From Billgrantia ethanolica (GTDB taxonomy: Bacteria; Pseudomonadota; Gammaproteobacteria; Pseudomonadales; Halomonadaceae): a stretch of DNA of 64,000 nt. The notes under the pieces are model-generated. The model worked only from the letters and a program-made list of their open reading frames with translations. It was not told where the DNA came from and did not search any database. Where the stretch lies: assembly GCF_021404305.1 (NCBI RefSeq), contig NZ_JABFTX010000001.1, positions 744,001 through 808,000 on the forward strand. Reading direction: 5' to 3'. Below, piece after piece: positions 53,723 to 64,000 of the stretch. The position numbers and the translations under genes are program-made. Position 1 is the stretch's first letter, and each line of letters begins with the position of its first letter.

Positions 53723-53743
53723 CGGCGGCCGATCGGGCCGCCG
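53723..53743 (+). terminator. hairpin in the clpP–clpX gap
   Basis: 8-bp stem cggcggcc/ggccgccg with a 5-nt loop, 20 bp before the clpX start. Probably an attenuator or mRNA-processing structure rather than a full terminator. Confidence 0.5.
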
Positions 53744-53762
53744 AAGTGACAGAGGTACGCGA

Positions 53763-55040
53763 ATGGCCGACGGCAAAGGCAAGGACGAAGGCGGCAAGCT
53801 GCTTTACTGCTCGTTCTGTGGCAAGAATCAGAACGAGGTGCGCAAGCTGATTGCAGGCCCGTCCGTCTATATCTGCGACGAGTGTGTCGACCTGTGCAAC
53901 GACATCATTCGCGAGGAAGTTCTCGATGCCGATGCCGAGAGCGATGAGGAGCGCCTGCCCGTTCCCCGCGAGATTCGTCGCACCCTGGACGAATACGTCA
54001 TCGGTCAGGATCGCGCCAAGACGGTGCTGTCCGTGGCCGTATACAACCACTACAAGCGTCTGCGCGCCGGCATCAAGGGCGACGACGTCGAGCTCGGCAA
54101 GTCCAATATTCTGCTGATCGGTCCTACCGGCAGCGGCAAGACGCTGCTGGCCGAGACCATGGCACGCCTGCTCAACGTGCCCTTCACCATCGCCGACGCC
54201 ACCACCCTGACCGAAGCGGGTTACGTTGGTGAGGACGTCGAGAACATCATCCAGAAGCTGCTGCAGAAGTGCGACTACGATGTAGAGAAGGCCCAGCGCG
54301 GCATCGTCTACATCGACGAGATCGACAAGATCTCGCGCAAGTCGGACAACCCCTCGATCACCCGCGACGTGTCGGGCGAGGGCGTGCAGCAGGCACTGCT
54401 GAAGCTGATCGAGGGTACCACGGCTTCCGTGCCGCCGCAGGGAGGGCGCAAGCACCCCCAGCAGGAGTTTCTGCAGGTGGACACCGGTAACATCCTGTTC
54501 ATCGTGGGGGGCGCCTTCGCCGGCCTCGACAAGGTCATCCGTGACCGCGCCGAGAAGGGCGGTATCGGCTTCAGCGCCGTGGTCAAGAGCAAGGACGAGA
54601 CCAAGGGCGTGGGCGACCTGCTCGCCGACGTCGAACCGGAGGATCTGGTCAAGTTCGGCCTGATTCCCGAGTTCGTCGGTCGTCTGCCGGTGATTGCCAC
54701 CCTCACCGAGCTCAACGAAGACGCGCTGATTCAGATCCTGACCGAGCCCAAGAACTCCCTGGTCAAGCAGTACGCCCGCCTGTTCGACATGGAAGGCGTG
54801 GAGCTGGAGTTCCGCGAGGACGCGCTGCGTGCGGTGGCGGCCAAGGCCATGGCGCGCAAGACCGGGGCGCGTGGCTTGCGCTCCATCCTCGAGTCGGTTC
54901 TGCTCGACACCATGTACGAGATTCCCTCCATGGAGGGGGTGACCAAGGTGGTCATCGATGCTTCGGTCATCGCCGGGGACAGCGAACCGCTGCTGATCTA
55001 TTCCCAGCAGGACCAGCGGGTTGACGGCACCGACGGCTGA
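53763..55040 (+). CDS. clpX: ATP-dependent Clp protease ATP-binding subunit ClpX
   Basis: 425 residues. N-terminal C4 zinc finger ([24 protein letters not shown]), AAA+ domain with Walker A GPTGSGKT and Walker [10 protein letters not shown], pore loop GYVGEDVEN, the IGF-type ClpP-binding loop ([10 protein letters not shown]) and sensor-2 GARGLRSI. It unfolds and feeds substrates to ClpP. Confidence 0.97.
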   Translation: MADGKGKDEGGKLLYCSFCGKNQNEVRKLIAGPSVYICDECVDLCNDIIREEVLDADAESDEERLPVPREIRRTLDEYVIGQDRAKTVLSVAVYNHYKRLRAGIKGDDVELGKSNILLIGPTGSGKTLLAETMARLLNVPFTIADATTLTEAGYVGEDVENIIQKLLQKCDYDVEKAQRGIVYIDEIDKISRKSDNPSITRDVSGEGVQQALLKLIEGTTASVPPQGGRKHPQQEFLQVDTGNILFIVGGAFAGLDKVIRDRAEKGGIGFSAVVKSKDETKGVGDLLADVEPEDLVKFGLIPEFVGRLPVIATLTELNEDALIQILTEPKNSLVKQYARLFDMEGVELEFREDALRAVAAKAMARKTGARGLRSILESVLLDTMYEIPSMEGVTKVVIDASVIAGDSEPLLIYSQQDQRVDGTDG

Positions 55041-55073
55041 GACCGTCCGGCAGTTGCCGTCACGCCCGTGACG

Positions 55074-55102
55074 AAAAGGGGTCGCTCGGGCGGCCCCTTT
55101 TT
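55074..55102 (+). terminator. Rho-independent terminator of clpX
   Basis: 10-bp stem (aaggggtcgc with gcggcccctt, one wobble pair), 4-nt loop and a TTTTT run. It begins about 34 bp after the clpX stop. Confidence 0.85.
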
Positions 55103-55123
55103 CATGCAGGTCGACCGCGCCCC

Positions 55124-55151
55124 CTTGCAAAGGGGGTGTGCTGCCCCCACA
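55124..55151 (+). promoter_or_regulatory. possible heat-shock (sigma-32) promoter of lon
   Basis: CTTGCAA (55124-55130) and CCCCACA (55145-55151), separated by 14 bp, resemble CTTGAAA and CCCCATNT. The site overlaps a hairpin (55132-55140 with 55148-55156), so the match could be coincidental. Confidence 0.35.
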
Positions 55152-55191
55152 CCCCCTGTATTCACCGATTTCTGTTTGAGGAACGTCTGCG

Positions 55192-57597
<2,406 letters not shown>

Positions 57598-57661
57598 CGA
57601 TAATTGCCGTGCCATTTCGAGAAGAAAACCTCGCTATGGCGCGGCTTGGCGCCGCAGTTGC

Positions 57662-57691
57662 TTGACACCTCTTTTACAGCATTGCTATAAA
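57662..57691 (+). promoter_or_regulatory. sigma-70 promoter of hupB
   Basis: TTGACA (57662-57667), 18-bp spacer, extended -10 TGCTATAAA ending at 57691. Near-consensus and about 82 bp before the hupB start. Confidence 0.8.
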
Positions 57692-57773
57692 CTGCCAGCC
57701 GTGCTGTGATCGTGTTGCCGGGCGAAAGGCACGCCGATTAGAGCCATTTACTGAAACCGTCAAGGGGTGAAGT

Positions 57774-58046
57774 GTGAACAAATCCGAGCTGATCGAAGCC
57801 ATCGCCGCGTCTGCCGATATTCCTAAGGCTGCTGCGTCTCGTGCACTGGATGCCATGGTCGATACCGTTACCGAGAGCCTCAAGAAAGGGGATAGCGTTT
57901 CACTCGTCGGGTTTGGTACTTTCTCGGTGAAGGAGCGTGCCGCCCGTACTGGCCGCAACCCGCAGACCGGCCAGCCGATCCAGATCAGTGCAGCCAAGGT
58001 GCCGTCCTTCAAGGCTGGCAAGGCGCTGAAGGACTCCGTCAACTGA
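57774..58046 (+). CDS. hupB: DNA-binding protein HU-beta
   Basis: 90 residues, the usual HU length: [20 protein letters not shown], then the DNA-binding beta-arm with [24 protein letters not shown] (in two parts) and [15 protein letters not shown] start with AAGGGG 6 bp upstream. It bends and compacts DNA as a dimer. lon–hupB–ppiD order is conserved in gammaproteobacteria. Confidence 0.96.
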   Translation: MNKSELIEAIAASADIPKAAASRALDAMVDTVTESLKKGDSVSLVGFGTFSVKERAARTGRNPQTGQPIQISAAKVPSFKAGKALKDSVN

Positions 58047-58110
58047 GTCAACGGATTGTTTGCTCCGTCAGCCCGGTAGCGGGCGACCAAGCGTCGGAAG
58101 CAAACCATCA

Positions 58111-58143
58111 GGCGCATCGCTTTGGCGATGCGCCTTATTTTTT
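58111..58143 (+). terminator. Rho-independent terminator of hupB
   Basis: Perfect 10-bp stem ggcgcatcgc/gcgatgcgcc, 4-nt loop, then ttatttttt. The strongest terminator in the window. Confidence 0.92.
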
Positions 58144-58286
58144 GGTGGATGCGTCTAATGGGCGGCGTTGCCGGGAGCGACTTCCGGCATCGCTGACGAG
58201 CCGCGCGGTACAGCCATGGTCCGCGAGGCCTGGCCACCGTATAATATGGCCCCACTGCCAGCCAACAATCAGTTACCGAGGCCTGC

Positions 58287-60104
58287 ATGCTGCAAAGTAT
58301 TCGTGACCGCTCCAGGAGTTGGGGTGCCAAGATCATCGTGGGTGCCGTGGTCGTCACCATGGCGCTGTTCGGTGTCGAGTCCCTGGTGGGGCTGTTCGGT
58401 GGTGGTGGCGACGAGGTCGCCAAGGTCAACGGCCAATCCATCACTCGCCAGGAGCTGGAGATGGAGGTGCAGCGTGCGATCCGCTCCGGTCAGGTGCCGC
58501 CCGAGCAGGAGCGGGCTCTGCGCGGCCAGGTACTCGACGAGATGATCGGCGAGCGCCTGTTACTCGCCTTTGCCGAGGATGGCGGGCTTTATCTCTCCGA
58601 TGAGCAGCTCGACCAGGTCATCGTGACCTTGCCCGAGTTCCAGGATCAGAGCGGCCGCTTCGATACCGACCTGTTCCGCAATCGTCTGGCCAGTGCTGGC
58701 TTTACGCCGACCGCTTTCCGCGCCGCACTTCGCATCGACCTCAAGCGTCAGCAGTTGCAGCAGGGTCTGGCGCTTAGCGACTTCGTCCTCGACGGCGAGC
58801 GCGAAAGCCTGGCGGCGCTGCAGGCTCAGGTGCGCAGCTTCCGCTACCATGCGCTCGGCGCAGATGCGCTCGACGAGCCGGTGGAGGTCAGCGAGGAGGA
58901 GCTGCTCGCCTACTACGAAGAGCATCGCGAGAACTACCAGCGGCCGGAACAGGTACGCCTTGAGTACGTGGTCGTCGATCGCCAGGAGATGGCCGGCCAG
59001 GTCGAGGTGGATGAGGAGGCACTGCGTCAGGAGTGGCAGAACCGCGGTCGAGACGCCGATCGGCGCGTTTCCCACATCATGGCCACGCACGATGGCGAGC
59101 GCACCCGTGAAGAAGCCGTGGAGCGACTGGAAGCCGTTCGCCAGCGACTGGCCGAGGGCGATGACTTCGAGGCCCTGGCGCTCCAGTACTCCGACGATCC
59201 TGCGTCCGCCGAGCAGGGCGGCGATCTCGGCGTGATCAGTCGTGGCTTCTTCGGCGATGCCTTCGACGACGCGGCCTTCTCGCTCGCTCCCGGCCAGGTC
59301 TCCGGCATCGTGGAAACCAGCAGCGGCCTGCACCTGATCAAGGTCACGGGGCTTGACCAACCGTCCCTCGATGAGATGCGCGACGATATCGCCCGTGAAC
59401 TGGCGCTCGATCAGGTCACCGGCGATTTCAACCGTCGCGTTCAATCCTTGATCGATGAGAGCTTCGCTGCCGATGACCTGGCCAGCGTGGCCGATGGGCT
59501 GGAGCTCGAGCTCCACGAAACCGACTGGGTGTCGCGTGAGGGCGGCGAGGGCATACTCTCCGAGCCGGGCGTGATGAGTGAGGCGTTCAGCGAGGATGTG
59601 CTGGTCGAGGGCTTCAACAGCGAAGTCATAGAGCTCGACGACGATCGTCGCATGGTGTTGCGGGTCGCCGAGCATCGCGAGGCCACCGTGCTGCCGCTCG
59701 AAGAGGTGCGCGAGCGTGTGGCGGCATCCGTAACCCGCATTAAGCAGCGTGAGAGGCTGCTCGACGTGGCGCGCCAGCAGGTGGAACGTCTTCGCGCCGG
59801 AGAGGAGCTGGAGCTTGACTGGCAGCAGGTCGAAGGGGCCACCCGCCAACGGGACAATGTGCCGCGTTCCGTGCTCCAGGCCGCCTTCCGACTGCCGCAT
59901 CCCGAGGCGGGCGAGGCTGTGTTCGGCCACACCAGCGACGGGGAGAGGGTCATCCTGATCGCCCTGGATGAAGTCGCCAGCGGCGAGCCGGACGAGCAAG
60001 TCGATGCCTTCGTAGCACGAATGGCTGAACAGCTGCGCGCTCAAGCAGCCGTTGAGGGACTGCGCAGCCATCTACGGGAGACGTCTGAGATCACCCGTCG
60101 CTGA
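58287..60104 (+). CDS. ppiD: periplasmic folding chaperone PpiD
   Basis: 605 residues. One N-terminal membrane anchor (AKIIVGAVVVTMALFGVESLVG), a SurA-like N domain (VNGQSITRQELEMEVQRAI), a parvulin PPIase domain at about 260-360 (RVSHIMATHDGERTREEA, FEALALQYSDDPASAEQGG, GDLGVISRG) and a long C-terminal region. It helps outer-membrane and periplasmic proteins leaving the Sec channel. Its ATG follows GAGG by 5 bp. Confidence 0.94.
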   Translation: MLQSIRDRSRSWGAKIIVGAVVVTMALFGVESLVGLFGGGGDEVAKVNGQSITRQELEMEVQRAIRSGQVPPEQERALRGQVLDEMIGERLLLAFAEDGGLYLSDEQLDQVIVTLPEFQDQSGRFDTDLFRNRLASAGFTPTAFRAALRIDLKRQQLQQGLALSDFVLDGERESLAALQAQVRSFRYHALGADALDEPVEVSEEELLAYYEEHRENYQRPEQVRLEYVVVDRQEMAGQVEVDEEALRQEWQNRGRDADRRVSHIMATHDGERTREEAVERLEAVRQRLAEGDDFEALALQYSDDPASAEQGGDLGVISRGFFGDAFDDAAFSLAPGQVSGIVETSSGLHLIKVTGLDQPSLDEMRDDIARELALDQVTGDFNRRVQSLIDESFAADDLASVADGLELELHETDWVSREGGEGILSEPGVMSEAFSEDVLVEGFNSEVIELDDDRRMVLRVAEHREATVLPLEEVRERVAASVTRIKQRERLLDVARQQVERLRAGEELELDWQQVEGATRQRDNVPRSVLQAAFRLPHPEAGEAVFGHTSDGERVILIALDEVASGEPDEQVDAFVARMAEQLRAQAAVEGLRSHLRETSEITRR

Positions 60105-60129
60105 GTGCGTCTGCTTGTCATGCAAGACC

Positions 60130-60154
60130 GGTAAGGGGGCAATGCCCCCTTACC
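60130..60154 (+). terminator. hairpin after ppiD
   Basis: Perfect 11-bp stem ggtaagggggc/gcccccttacc with a 3-nt loop, 26 bp after the ppiD stop. No immediate T tract; GTTTTAT lies about 10 bp further on. Confidence 0.75.
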
Positions 60155-60215
60155 TATACCATCGTTTTATACCGTTATCTTCCTCTCTATAAGTTGCGGC
60201 CTTGGCTGATCTTTG

Positions 60216-60230
60216 TGTTATTCTATAACA
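60216..60230. promoter_or_regulatory. putative Zur box
   Basis: Perfect inverted repeat TGTTAT-TCT-ATAACA, close to the gammaproteobacterial Zur operator GTTATANTATAAC. It lies 22 bp before the start of the COG0523 GTPase gene, where bound Zur would block transcription in zinc-replete cells. Confidence 0.75.
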
Positions 60231-60251
60231 ATAAGTTCCACAGGAGCGCTC

Positions 60252-61307
60252 ATGGCCACGACGCCGCTAAGATCGATACCCGTACATCTCTTCACCGGTT
60301 TTCTGGGTAGCGGCAAGAGCACGCTGATACGCCGTCTGATCGAGCACAAGCCGGCTGGCGAGCGGTGGGCGGTACTGATCAACGAGTTCGGTCAGGTCGG
60401 CATCGATCAGACGATGTTCGAGTCGCGGGACGACGTGATCGTGAAGGCGCTTCCCGGTGGCTGCCTATGCTGCCAGCTGGCTTTCGTGCTGCAGGCCACG
60501 CTGGTCAACCTGCTACACCGTCATCGCCCCGACCGGCTGCTCATCGAGCCCTCGGGGCTCGGGCATCCTGCCGGTCTGCTCGATACGCTGCGCAGCGAAG
60601 CCTTTGCCGACGTGCTGGTGGTGCAGGACATTGTGGCGCTGCTCGATCCGGCCCGGCTCGACGATCCCCGGGCGCGCGAGCACGACACCTTCAACGACCA
60701 GTTGACCATGGCCGACGCCGTCGTCTTGACCATGACCGACCGTGCCGGGCCGCAGGCGGTTGCCGCTGCCGAAGCCTTCGTGCAGCAGCTCTGGCCGCCC
60801 AAGAAGTGGGTAGCATACGCTGCCCATGGCGAGCTGGATGTGAACGTGTTGATGGAAAGTGGCTGCCACCACTCACCGGCGGCTGGGAGCGTGAACGATC
60901 GACATGCGTCGCTGCGCGATCCTGGCGCTCAGATGCTGGTGCTGGATGAGTTCGTTACGCAGGCGCCTCAGCCAGGCCACCCGGAGGCGGCGAGCGGCCA
61001 GGCCCTGGGCTACCACACGCTGGGATGGCGCTGGAGTCCCGCTGAGGTGTTCGATCTCGACCGCCTGACCCTGGTGCTGGATCGCTTGCCGTCGGGGCTG
61101 CGCGTGAAGGGAGTGCTGCATACCGATGCGGGGTGGCGGCTCTACAACCGGGGCGAGGGGGCAGCGAGCCTGACTGTCAGTGCCTGGCGTCAGGACTCGC
61201 GCCTGGAGGTTATCGGCGAGGCGGCAGTAATGCCGCCGGCAGATGACCTTCTCGCCGCCATTCACGCCTGTCGTGTCAGCGGCGAAGAGGTCGATGCGCT
61301 GCCTTGA
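60252..61307 (+). CDS. COG0523 (CobW/ZigA-type) GTP-binding metallochaperone
   Basis: 351 residues. G3E GTPase domain with Walker A GFLGSGKST, the switch region INEFGQVGID, the metal-binding CLCC motif (C71, C73, C74), and IEPSGLGHP, then NKxD replaced by a TMTDRAG region. A His-containing loop (MESGCHHSP) and a CobW C-terminal domain follow. COG0523 proteins deliver zinc or related metals to client enzymes; the Zur box just upstream points to zinc starvation. CAGGAG lies 5 bp before the ATG. Confidence 0.9.
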   Translation: MATTPLRSIPVHLFTGFLGSGKSTLIRRLIEHKPAGERWAVLINEFGQVGIDQTMFESRDDVIVKALPGGCLCCQLAFVLQATLVNLLHRHRPDRLLIEPSGLGHPAGLLDTLRSEAFADVLVVQDIVALLDPARLDDPRAREHDTFNDQLTMADAVVLTMTDRAGPQAVAAAEAFVQQLWPPKKWVAYAAHGELDVNVLMESGCHHSPAAGSVNDRHASLRDPGAQMLVLDEFVTQAPQPGHPEAASGQALGYHTLGWRWSPAEVFDLDRLTLVLDRLPSGLRVKGVLHTDAGWRLYNRGEGAASLTVSAWRQDSRLEVIGEAAVMPPADDLLAAIHACRVSGEEVDALP

Positions 61308-61314
61308 GCTGGCT

Positions 61315-62076
61315 TCAGAGAGCGATTTCCCGCAGGGTGGGGTCCCCATCGGGGCCGATCTCGATTTCCCAGCCCTTACCGGGCTGCCAATCGCCCAGCA
61401 CGATACGGCGACCCGAGAGATCGTCGACCTCGAGCTCATGCACGGCGGGGCGGTGGGTGTGGCCGTGGATCAGGGTCGTCACGCCGTAGTCGCGCATGGT
61501 GCGCACGACTTCCTCCGGAGTGACGTCCATGATGTCCTCGGCCTTGTTCGAGGTCGCTTCGCCGGACTGCTGACGCAGGGCGGTGGCCAGCTGCAGGCGG
61601 TCGGCCAGCGGCATGGCCAGCACCTGCTCCTGCCAGGCCTGGCTGCGGGCCTGTTCGCGAAAGGTCATGTAGGCCTCGTCGCGAGTGCATAGGCTGTCGC
61701 CGTGCATCAGCAGTACCGGCTCGTCGGCGAAGCGCAGCACCGCCGGATCGGTGACGAGCTTGGCCCCGCAGGCGGCAGCGAAGCGGTGGCCGAGCAGGAA
61801 GTCGCGGTTGCCGTGCATCAGGTAGATCTGGGTGCCCTCGTCGCTCAGGCGGCGCAGGGCGGCGGCCACTCTCAGGGCCAGCTTGCCGGTGCCGCTGGGA
61901 TCCTGGTCAGCGTGATCGAGCAGATCGTCGCCGATCCAGGCCTCGAAGAAGTCACCCAGAATGTAGAGTGCATCGACGCCGCGGGCTCTGCGCTCGAGCC
62001 AGCCGAGGAACCCTTCGGTGACCTCGGGCGCACCGGGGTGCAGATGCAGGTCGGAGATCAGCAGGGTAGAACTCAT
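61315..62076 (-). CDS. lpxH: UDP-2,3-diacylglucosamine diphosphatase
   Basis: 253 residues, calcineurin-like phosphoesterase: LLISDLHLHPG, YILGDFFEAWIGDD, LMHGNRDFLLG, LLMHGDSLCTRDEAY and IHGHTHRPA carry the metal ligands, and FEAWIGDD and CTRDEAY are LpxH-specific. It makes lipid X in lipid A synthesis at the inner membrane. It lies downstream of ppiB (25 bp gap) in the same direction. Confidence 0.95.
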   Translation of the reverse strand: MSSTLLISDLHLHPGAPEVTEGFLGWLERRARGVDALYILGDFFEAWIGDDLLDHADQDPSGTGKLALRVAAALRRLSDEGTQIYLMHGNRDFLLGHRFAAACGAKLVTDPAVLRFADEPVLLMHGDSLCTRDEAYMTFREQARSQAWQEQVLAMPLADRLQLATALRQQSGEATSNKAEDIMDVTPEEVVRTMRDYGVTTLIHGHTHRPAVHELEVDDLSGRRIVLGDWQPGKGWEIEIGPDGDPTLREIAL

Positions 62077-62101
62077 GAGCTATCCCGTGGTTGGCTGTGG
62101 C

Positions 62102-62611
62102 TCAGCTGGCGTTTGCTTCGTCCTTGACGTAGGCGCGCACGATGATCACGTCCTCGGCAGGTACGTCGGCATGCATTCCGCGGCGGGTGGTTTCCACGGC
62201 AGTGATGCGCTCGACTACATCCATGCCCTCCGCCACTTCGCCGAATACGCAGTAGCCCCAGCCCTGCAGCGATTTGCCGCTATGGTTGAGGAAGTCGTTC
62301 TCGGCCACGTTGATGAAGAACTGGGCGGTGGCGGAGTGGGGATCCTGGGTGCGGGCCATGGCCAGGGTGCCGGTCAGGTTCTTCAGCCCGTTGTCGGCCT
62401 CGTTTTCGATCGGATCGTTGGTCGGTTTCTGGTCGAAGTTCTGATCGAAGCCGCCGCCCTGGATCATGAAGCCGGGAATGACGCGATGAAACAGGGTGCC
62501 GTCGTAGTGGCCGTCGCGTACGTACTGCTCGAAATTGGCTGCGGTCTTGGGCGCCTGTTCGTGATTCAGAGTAATGGCGATGTCGCCGAAGCTGGTCTCG
62601 AGAATGATCAT
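62102..62611 (-). CDS. ppiB: peptidyl-prolyl cis-trans isomerase B (cyclophilin type)
   Basis: 169-residue cytoplasmic cyclophilin: LFHRVIPGFMIQGGGF with the catalytic Arg, LAMARTQDPHSATAQFFINV and GYCVFGEVAEGMDVV. It has no signal peptide, consistent with PpiB rather than PpiA. ATG 62611 follows AGGAAATTCCG. It forms a likely operon with lpxH and is divergent from glnS. Confidence 0.96.
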   Translation of the reverse strand: MIILETSFGDIAITLNHEQAPKTAANFEQYVRDGHYDGTLFHRVIPGFMIQGGGFDQNFDQKPTNDPIENEADNGLKNLTGTLAMARTQDPHSATAQFFINVAENDFLNHSGKSLQGWGYCVFGEVAEGMDVVERITAVETTRRGMHADVPAEDVIIVRAYVKDEANAS

Positions 62612-62780
62612 CGGAATTTCCTGTGAGGAAGTTGCCTGAGAGATAGGAGCGCGCCTTGGCGCCGTGCATGGGCGTGGCGTTATAATAGCCGTTTTGCATC
62701 GATGCGCGAAGCGTGTCGGGTTCATCGACATTTCGGGCCCACCCAGACTCGCGATCCAACCAGAGGTTTGCCGCAACAAC

Positions 62781-64000
62781 ATGACCACAGAAAACGCCAG
62801 TGCGCCGAATTTCATCCGCAACCAGATCCGCGACGAGATCGAGGCCGGTCGTGCCGACAAGGTCGTCACCCGCTTCCCGCCGGAGCCCAACGGTTTTCTG
62901 CATGTGGGGCACGCCAAGTCCATCTGTCTCAACTTCGGCCTGGCCGAGCAGTTCGGTGGGGATTGTCACCTGCGCTTCGACGACACCAACCCGGCCAAGG
63001 AAGAGCAAGCCTACATCGACGCCATCAAGGAGGACGTCAGCTGGCTCGGCTTCGAGTGGGCGGGGCCGGTGCGCTACGCCTCCGACTGCTTCGATCAGCT
63101 CTACGCCTGGGCGCAGCATCTGATTCGCGAGGGCAAGGCCTACGTGGACGATCTCTCGCCCGACGAGATCCGCGAATACCGCGGCACGCTGACCGCGCCG
63201 GGCCGTCCGAGCCCCTGGCGCGAGCGCAGCGTCGAGGAGAACCTCGACCTGCTCGAGCGCATGCGGGCCGGCGAGTTCAACGAGGGTGAGAAGGTGTTGC
63301 GGGCCAAGATCGACATGGCCTCGCCCAACATCAATTTGCGCGATCCGATTCTCTATCGCATTCGTCATGCCCATCACCACCAGACCGGTGACACCTGGAA
63401 GATCTATCCCTCCTACGATTTCGCCCATGGTCAGACGGATGCCATCGAGGGGGTGACGCACTCCATCTGCACCCTGGAGTTCGAAGACCACCGCCCGCTC
63501 TACGAGTGGTTCCTCGACAACCTGCCGGTGCCGTGCAAGCCGCGCCAGATCGAGTTCGCCCGGCTCAACATGAACTACACCCTCACCTCCAAGCGCAAGC
63601 TCAAGCTGCTGGTGGATGAGGGCATCGTCGACGGCTGGGACGACCCGCGCATGCCGACCATATCCGGCATGCGTCGGCGCGGCTATACCCCGGCGTCGAT
63701 CCGCAAGTTCTGCGAGATGATCGGCGTGACCCGCGCCGACGGCGGTCTGGTCGACATTGCCATGCTCTACCATGCCATCCGTTCGGATCTGGAGGACAAC
63801 GCCCCGCGTGCCATGTGCGTGCTGAATCCGCTCAAGGTGGTGTTGACCAACGTGCCGGAGTCCCACGAGGAGGTCTACGAGGTGCCGGGCCATCCGGCCC
63901 GTGAGGACATGGCGCTGCGCCGCGTGCCCTTCACCCGCGAGCTCTACATCGACCGTGACGACTTCATGGAGGAGCCGCCGAAGAAGTTCTTCCGCCTGGC
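62781..64000 (+). CDS. glnS: glutaminyl-tRNA synthetase, N-terminal part (runs off window)
   Basis: The first 406 codons are present and the frame is open at the window end. Class I catalytic domain: [24 protein letters not shown] (HIGH motif), [32 protein letters not shown] (in two parts) and [11 protein letters not shown] (KMSKS-like motif). It charges tRNA-Gln. The rest of the catalytic and anticodon-binding domain lies beyond the edge. Confidence 0.96.
   Translation, partial: MTTENASAPNFIRNQIRDEIEAGRADKVVTRFPPEPNGFLHVGHAKSICLNFGLAEQFGGDCHLRFDDTNPAKEEQAYIDAIKEDVSWLGFEWAGPVRYASDCFDQLYAWAQHLIREGKAYVDDLSPDEIREYRGTLTAPGRPSPWRERSVEENLDLLERMRAGEFNEGEKVLRAKIDMASPNINLRDPILYRIRHAHHHQTGDTWKIYPSYDFAHGQTDAIEGVTHSICTLEFEDHRPLYEWFLDNLPVPCKPRQIEFARLNMNYTLTSKRKLKLLVDEGIVDGWDDPRMPTISGMRRRGYTPASIRKFCEMIGVTRADGGLVDIAMLYHAIRSDLEDNAPRAMCVLNPLKVVLTNVPESHEEVYEVPGHPAREDMALRRVPFTRELYIDRDDFMEEPPKKFFRL

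Overview
The window is high-GC chromosomal DNA from a gammaproteobacterium, most likely Halomonas or a close relative in the Halomonadaceae. The reasons are the tRNA–tig–clpP–clpX–lon–hupB–ppiD block, TRAP and TTT uptake systems beside amino-acid catabolism genes, and HutC, Zur and sigma-54 signals of the Pseudomonas/Halomonas type. The genus assignment is inference. There is no phage, IS element, CRISPR array or rRNA operon.

Layout. 1-3.8 kb: part of a histidine-utilisation (hut) locus with hutG (cut by the window edge), hutI, a YjiH-family membrane protein and the repressor hutC. Perfect HutC-type palindromes lie in the hutI/yjiH divergent region. 4.1-9.7 kb: a small membrane protein and a caa3-type cytochrome c oxidase operon. 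Its subunit II carries two C-terminal cytochrome c domains, and there are two subunit-III-like proteins. 9.8-15.6 kb: mixed genes, namely GST, rluF with a long basic tail, an 18-bp tandem repeat, an in-frame YafY-type regulator–GST fusion, a DUF418 membrane protein, a 49-aa basic protein, a DUF938 methyltransferase and a lipoprotein. 15.7-18.5 kb: a TRAP transporter.

19.2-26.3 kb: the most coherent accessory unit. It is a minus-strand operon gbuA (guanidinobutyrase) – yjiH paralogue – aruI (2-ketoarginine decarboxylase) – aldehyde dehydrogenase. A clear -24/-12 promoter precedes it, and a divergent PAS/AAA+/TyrR-type HTH sigma-54 activator lies next to it. Together these encode most of the arginine transaminase route (2-ketoarginine to 4-guanidinobutyraldehyde to 4-guanidinobutyrate to GABA plus urea). 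A tctCAB transporter follows the activator. 29.5-39.2 kb: a minus-strand peptide/opine-type ABC transporter operon continuing into a flavin oxidase, a DMT exporter and a HisC-like aminotransferase, with a divergent FCD-GntR regulator. 39.2-45.5 kb: an SDR enzyme, a second TRAP transporter, a TerB-like protein and a DadA-like flavoenzyme.

45.7-64 kb: mainly housekeeping. It holds pyrC, a pyruvyltransferase/glycosyltransferase pair, mtnN, folD, four tRNAs (Pro, Arg and two identical His), tig, clpP, clpX, lon, hupB, ppiD, a Zur-boxed COG0523 GTPase, lpxH, ppiB and the start of glnS. Long antisense open frames are common here because of high GC3; they were not called as genes.
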